From an uncultured Macromonas sp. (GTDB lineage: Bacteria; Pseudomonadota; Gammaproteobacteria; Burkholderiales; Burkholderiaceae), in assembly GCA_946481585.1 (NCBI GenBank), contig CAMLOF010000116.1, positions 1 through 8,802 of the forward strand: a stretch of DNA of 8,802 bases, read 5' to 3'. The translations under genes were made by a program, and so were the position numbers. The notes below the pieces were generated by a model. It had not been told where the DNA came from. It did no database searches and saw only the letters and a list, made by a program, of their open reading frames with translations. Positions 7,450 through 8,802 of the stretch are shown piece by piece (position 1 is the first letter of the stretch; each line of letters starts with the position of its first letter).

Positions 7450-8802
7450 ATGAATCACATTCGAAATTTTTCCATCATCGCCCATATCGACCATGGCAAA
7501 TCCACCTTGGCCGACCGCCTCATTTCACGTTGCGGGGGCTTGAGCGACCGCGAGATGAGTGAACAGGTGCTCGACTCCATGGACCTGGAAAAGGAGCGTG
7601 GCATCACCATCAAGGCGCAGACTGCGGCGTTGCAGTACACCGCCAAGGACGGCAAGACCTACAACCTCAACCTGATCGACACCCCCGGTCACGTGGACTT
7701 TTCCTACGAGGTCTCTCGGTCGCTGTCGGCCTGTGAGGGCGCGCTGCTCGTCGTGGATGCCAGCCAGGGCGTGGAGGCACAGACGGTAGCCAACTGCTAC
7801 ACCGCGCTGGACCTGGGCGTGGAAGTGCTGCCCGTGCTGAACAAGATGGATCTGCCCCAGGCCGACCCCGACAACGCCAAGCAGGAAATCGAGGACGTCA
7901 TCGGCATCGACGCGACGGACGCCATCCCCTGTTCCGCCAAGACGGGCATGGGCATCGAGGACATCCTGGAACTGGTGGTGGCCAAGGTGCCGCCACCGCG
8001 CGGCAACCCCGACGGCCCGCTGCGCGCCATGATCATCGACAGCTGGTTCGACAACTACGTGGGCGTGGTGATGCTGGTGCGCGTGGTCGATGGCCGCCTG
8101 AACCGGGGTGACAAGATCAAACTCATGGCCACCGAGGCCATGTACAACGCCGAGAAGCTGGGCGTGTTCACGCCCCACAACGAGCCGCGCGATGCGCTCA
8201 ACGCTGGCGAGGTGGGTTACGTCATCGCGGGCATCAAGGAATTGAAGGCGGCCAAGGTGGGCGACACGATCACGGCCGTCAAGACCAGCAGCGGCGCCAA
8301 CCTGGCTTTTGCCACCGATCCGTTGCCCGGCTTCAAGGAGGTGCAGCCCCAGGTGTTCGCGGGCCTGTACCCCACCGAAGCCAGTGAATACGACGCCCTG
8401 CGCGATGCGTTGGAAAAGCTGCAGCTCAACGACGCGGCACTGCGCTACGAGCCCGAGGTGTCGCAGGCGCTGGGCTTCGGCTTCCGCTGTGGCTTCCTGG
8501 GCCTGCTGCACATGGAGATCGTGCAGGAACGCCTGGAACGCGAGTTTGACCAGGACCTCATCACCACCGCGCCCAGCGTGGTGTACGAGGTGGTCAAGGG
8601 CGACGGCGAAGTGCTGATGGTGGAGAACCCCTCCAAGATGCCGGAGCAGGGCCGCATCCAGGAAATCCGCGAGCCCATCGTCACCGTGCACCTGTACATG
8701 CCGCAGGAGTACGTGGGCGCGGTGATGACGCTGGCCAACCAGAAGCGCGGCGTGCAGATGAACATGGCCTACCACGGCAAGCAGGTCATGCTGACCTACG
8801 AG
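7450..8802 (+). CDS. lepA: Elongation factor 4 (LepA GTPase), 5' part
   Basis: LepA is a ribosome-binding translational GTPase, related to EF-G, that acts during initiation and stalled elongation and can associate with the membrane. The frame is open from ATG 7450 to the window end, giving 451 of about 600 codons. GTPase motifs are complete: G1 AHIDHGKST (11-19), the switch I segment [10 protein letters not shown]3 DTPGHVDF (77-84, with the catalytic-type His81), G4 NKMD (131-134) and G5 SAK (162-164). Domain II begins near [13 protein letters not shown], and the LepA-specific region continues with [18 protein letters not shown] and the closing [15 protein letters not shown]. The N-terminus [19 protein letters not shown] fixes the start, though no clear ribosome binding site precedes it. 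The missing C-terminal domain lies beyond the window. mucD followed by lepA is also the order in Pseudomonas. Confidence 0.97.
   Translation, partial: MNHIRNFSIIAHIDHGKSTLADRLISRCGGLSDREMSEQVLDSMDLEKERGITIKAQTAALQYTAKDGKTYNLNLIDTPGHVDFSYEVSRSLSACEGALLVVDASQGVEAQTVANCYTALDLGVEVLPVLNKMDLPQADPDNAKQEIEDVIGIDATDAIPCSAKTGMGIEDILELVVAKVPPPRGNPDGPLRAMIIDSWFDNYVGVVMLVRVVDGRLNRGDKIKLMATEAMYNAEKLGVFTPHNEPRDALNAGEVGYVIAGIKELKAAKVGDTITAVKTSSGANLAFATDPLPGFKEVQPQVFAGLYPTEASEYDALRDALEKLQLNDAALRYEPEVSQALGFGFRCGFLGLLHMEIVQERLEREFDQDLITTAPSVVYEVVKGDGEVLMVENPSKMPEQGRIQEIREPIVTVHLYMPQEYVGAVMTLANQKRGVQMNMAYHGKQVMLTYE

Noticed and set aside
7525..8775. A 416-codon open frame on the - strand opposite lepA, rich in His, Val and Leu.
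   Set aside because: It is an antisense shadow of lepA caused by GC-rich codon use; the composition is unnatural and lepA on the + strand is certain.

Overview
The window is a GC-rich, densely packed stretch of bacterial chromosome. All recognisable genes lie on the + strand. Gene content and order (fabD-fabG-acpP-fabF, then rpoE-rseA-rseB-mucD, then lepA), together with protein sequence style, point to a betaproteobacterium of the order Burkholderiales, most likely Comamonadaceae. That placement is inference from remembered family resemblance, not from a search. I see no insertion sequences, phage genes, CRISPR arrays, tRNAs or rRNAs. This is core genome, and most of what is interesting lies between or at the edges of the genes.

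Region 1 (1-2765) is the fatty-acid synthesis cluster: the 3' end of fabD (malonyl-CoA:ACP transacylase), fabG (3-oxoacyl-ACP reductase), acpP (acyl carrier protein) and fabF (3-oxoacyl-ACP synthase II). fabG follows fabD closely. acpP sits behind a 146-base gap holding a plausible sigma70 promoter, and its ribosome binding site lies in a small hairpin. fabF follows acpP by 6 bases.

Region 2 (2766-3311) holds a small tryptophan-rich protein with two predicted membrane segments. Its C-terminus resembles YgfX/CptA. A strong terminator-like hairpin with a T run lies across the first codons of this gene, so fabF transcription probably stops or is attenuated inside it.

Region 3 (3312-7276) is the envelope-stress operon: the ECF sigma factor RpoE, its membrane anti-sigma factor RseA (MucA), the periplasmic anti-sigma-protecting protein RseB (MucB) and the periplasmic serine protease MucD (DegP/HtrA type). 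Together they sense misfolded envelope proteins or lipid/LPS signals, release sigma-E and degrade damaged proteins. No rseC/mucC gene lies between rseB and mucD.

Region 4 (7277-7449) lies between mucD and lepA. It contains, in order, a perfect 12-base palindrome, a near-consensus -10 box, a hairpin, and a perfect 11-bp intrinsic terminator with seven Ts. The layout fits a small RNA gene of about 60 nt or a leader/attenuator ahead of lepA, and it is the best candidate for something undescribed here.

Region 5 (7450-8802) is the first 451 codons of lepA (elongation factor 4), cut by the window edge.
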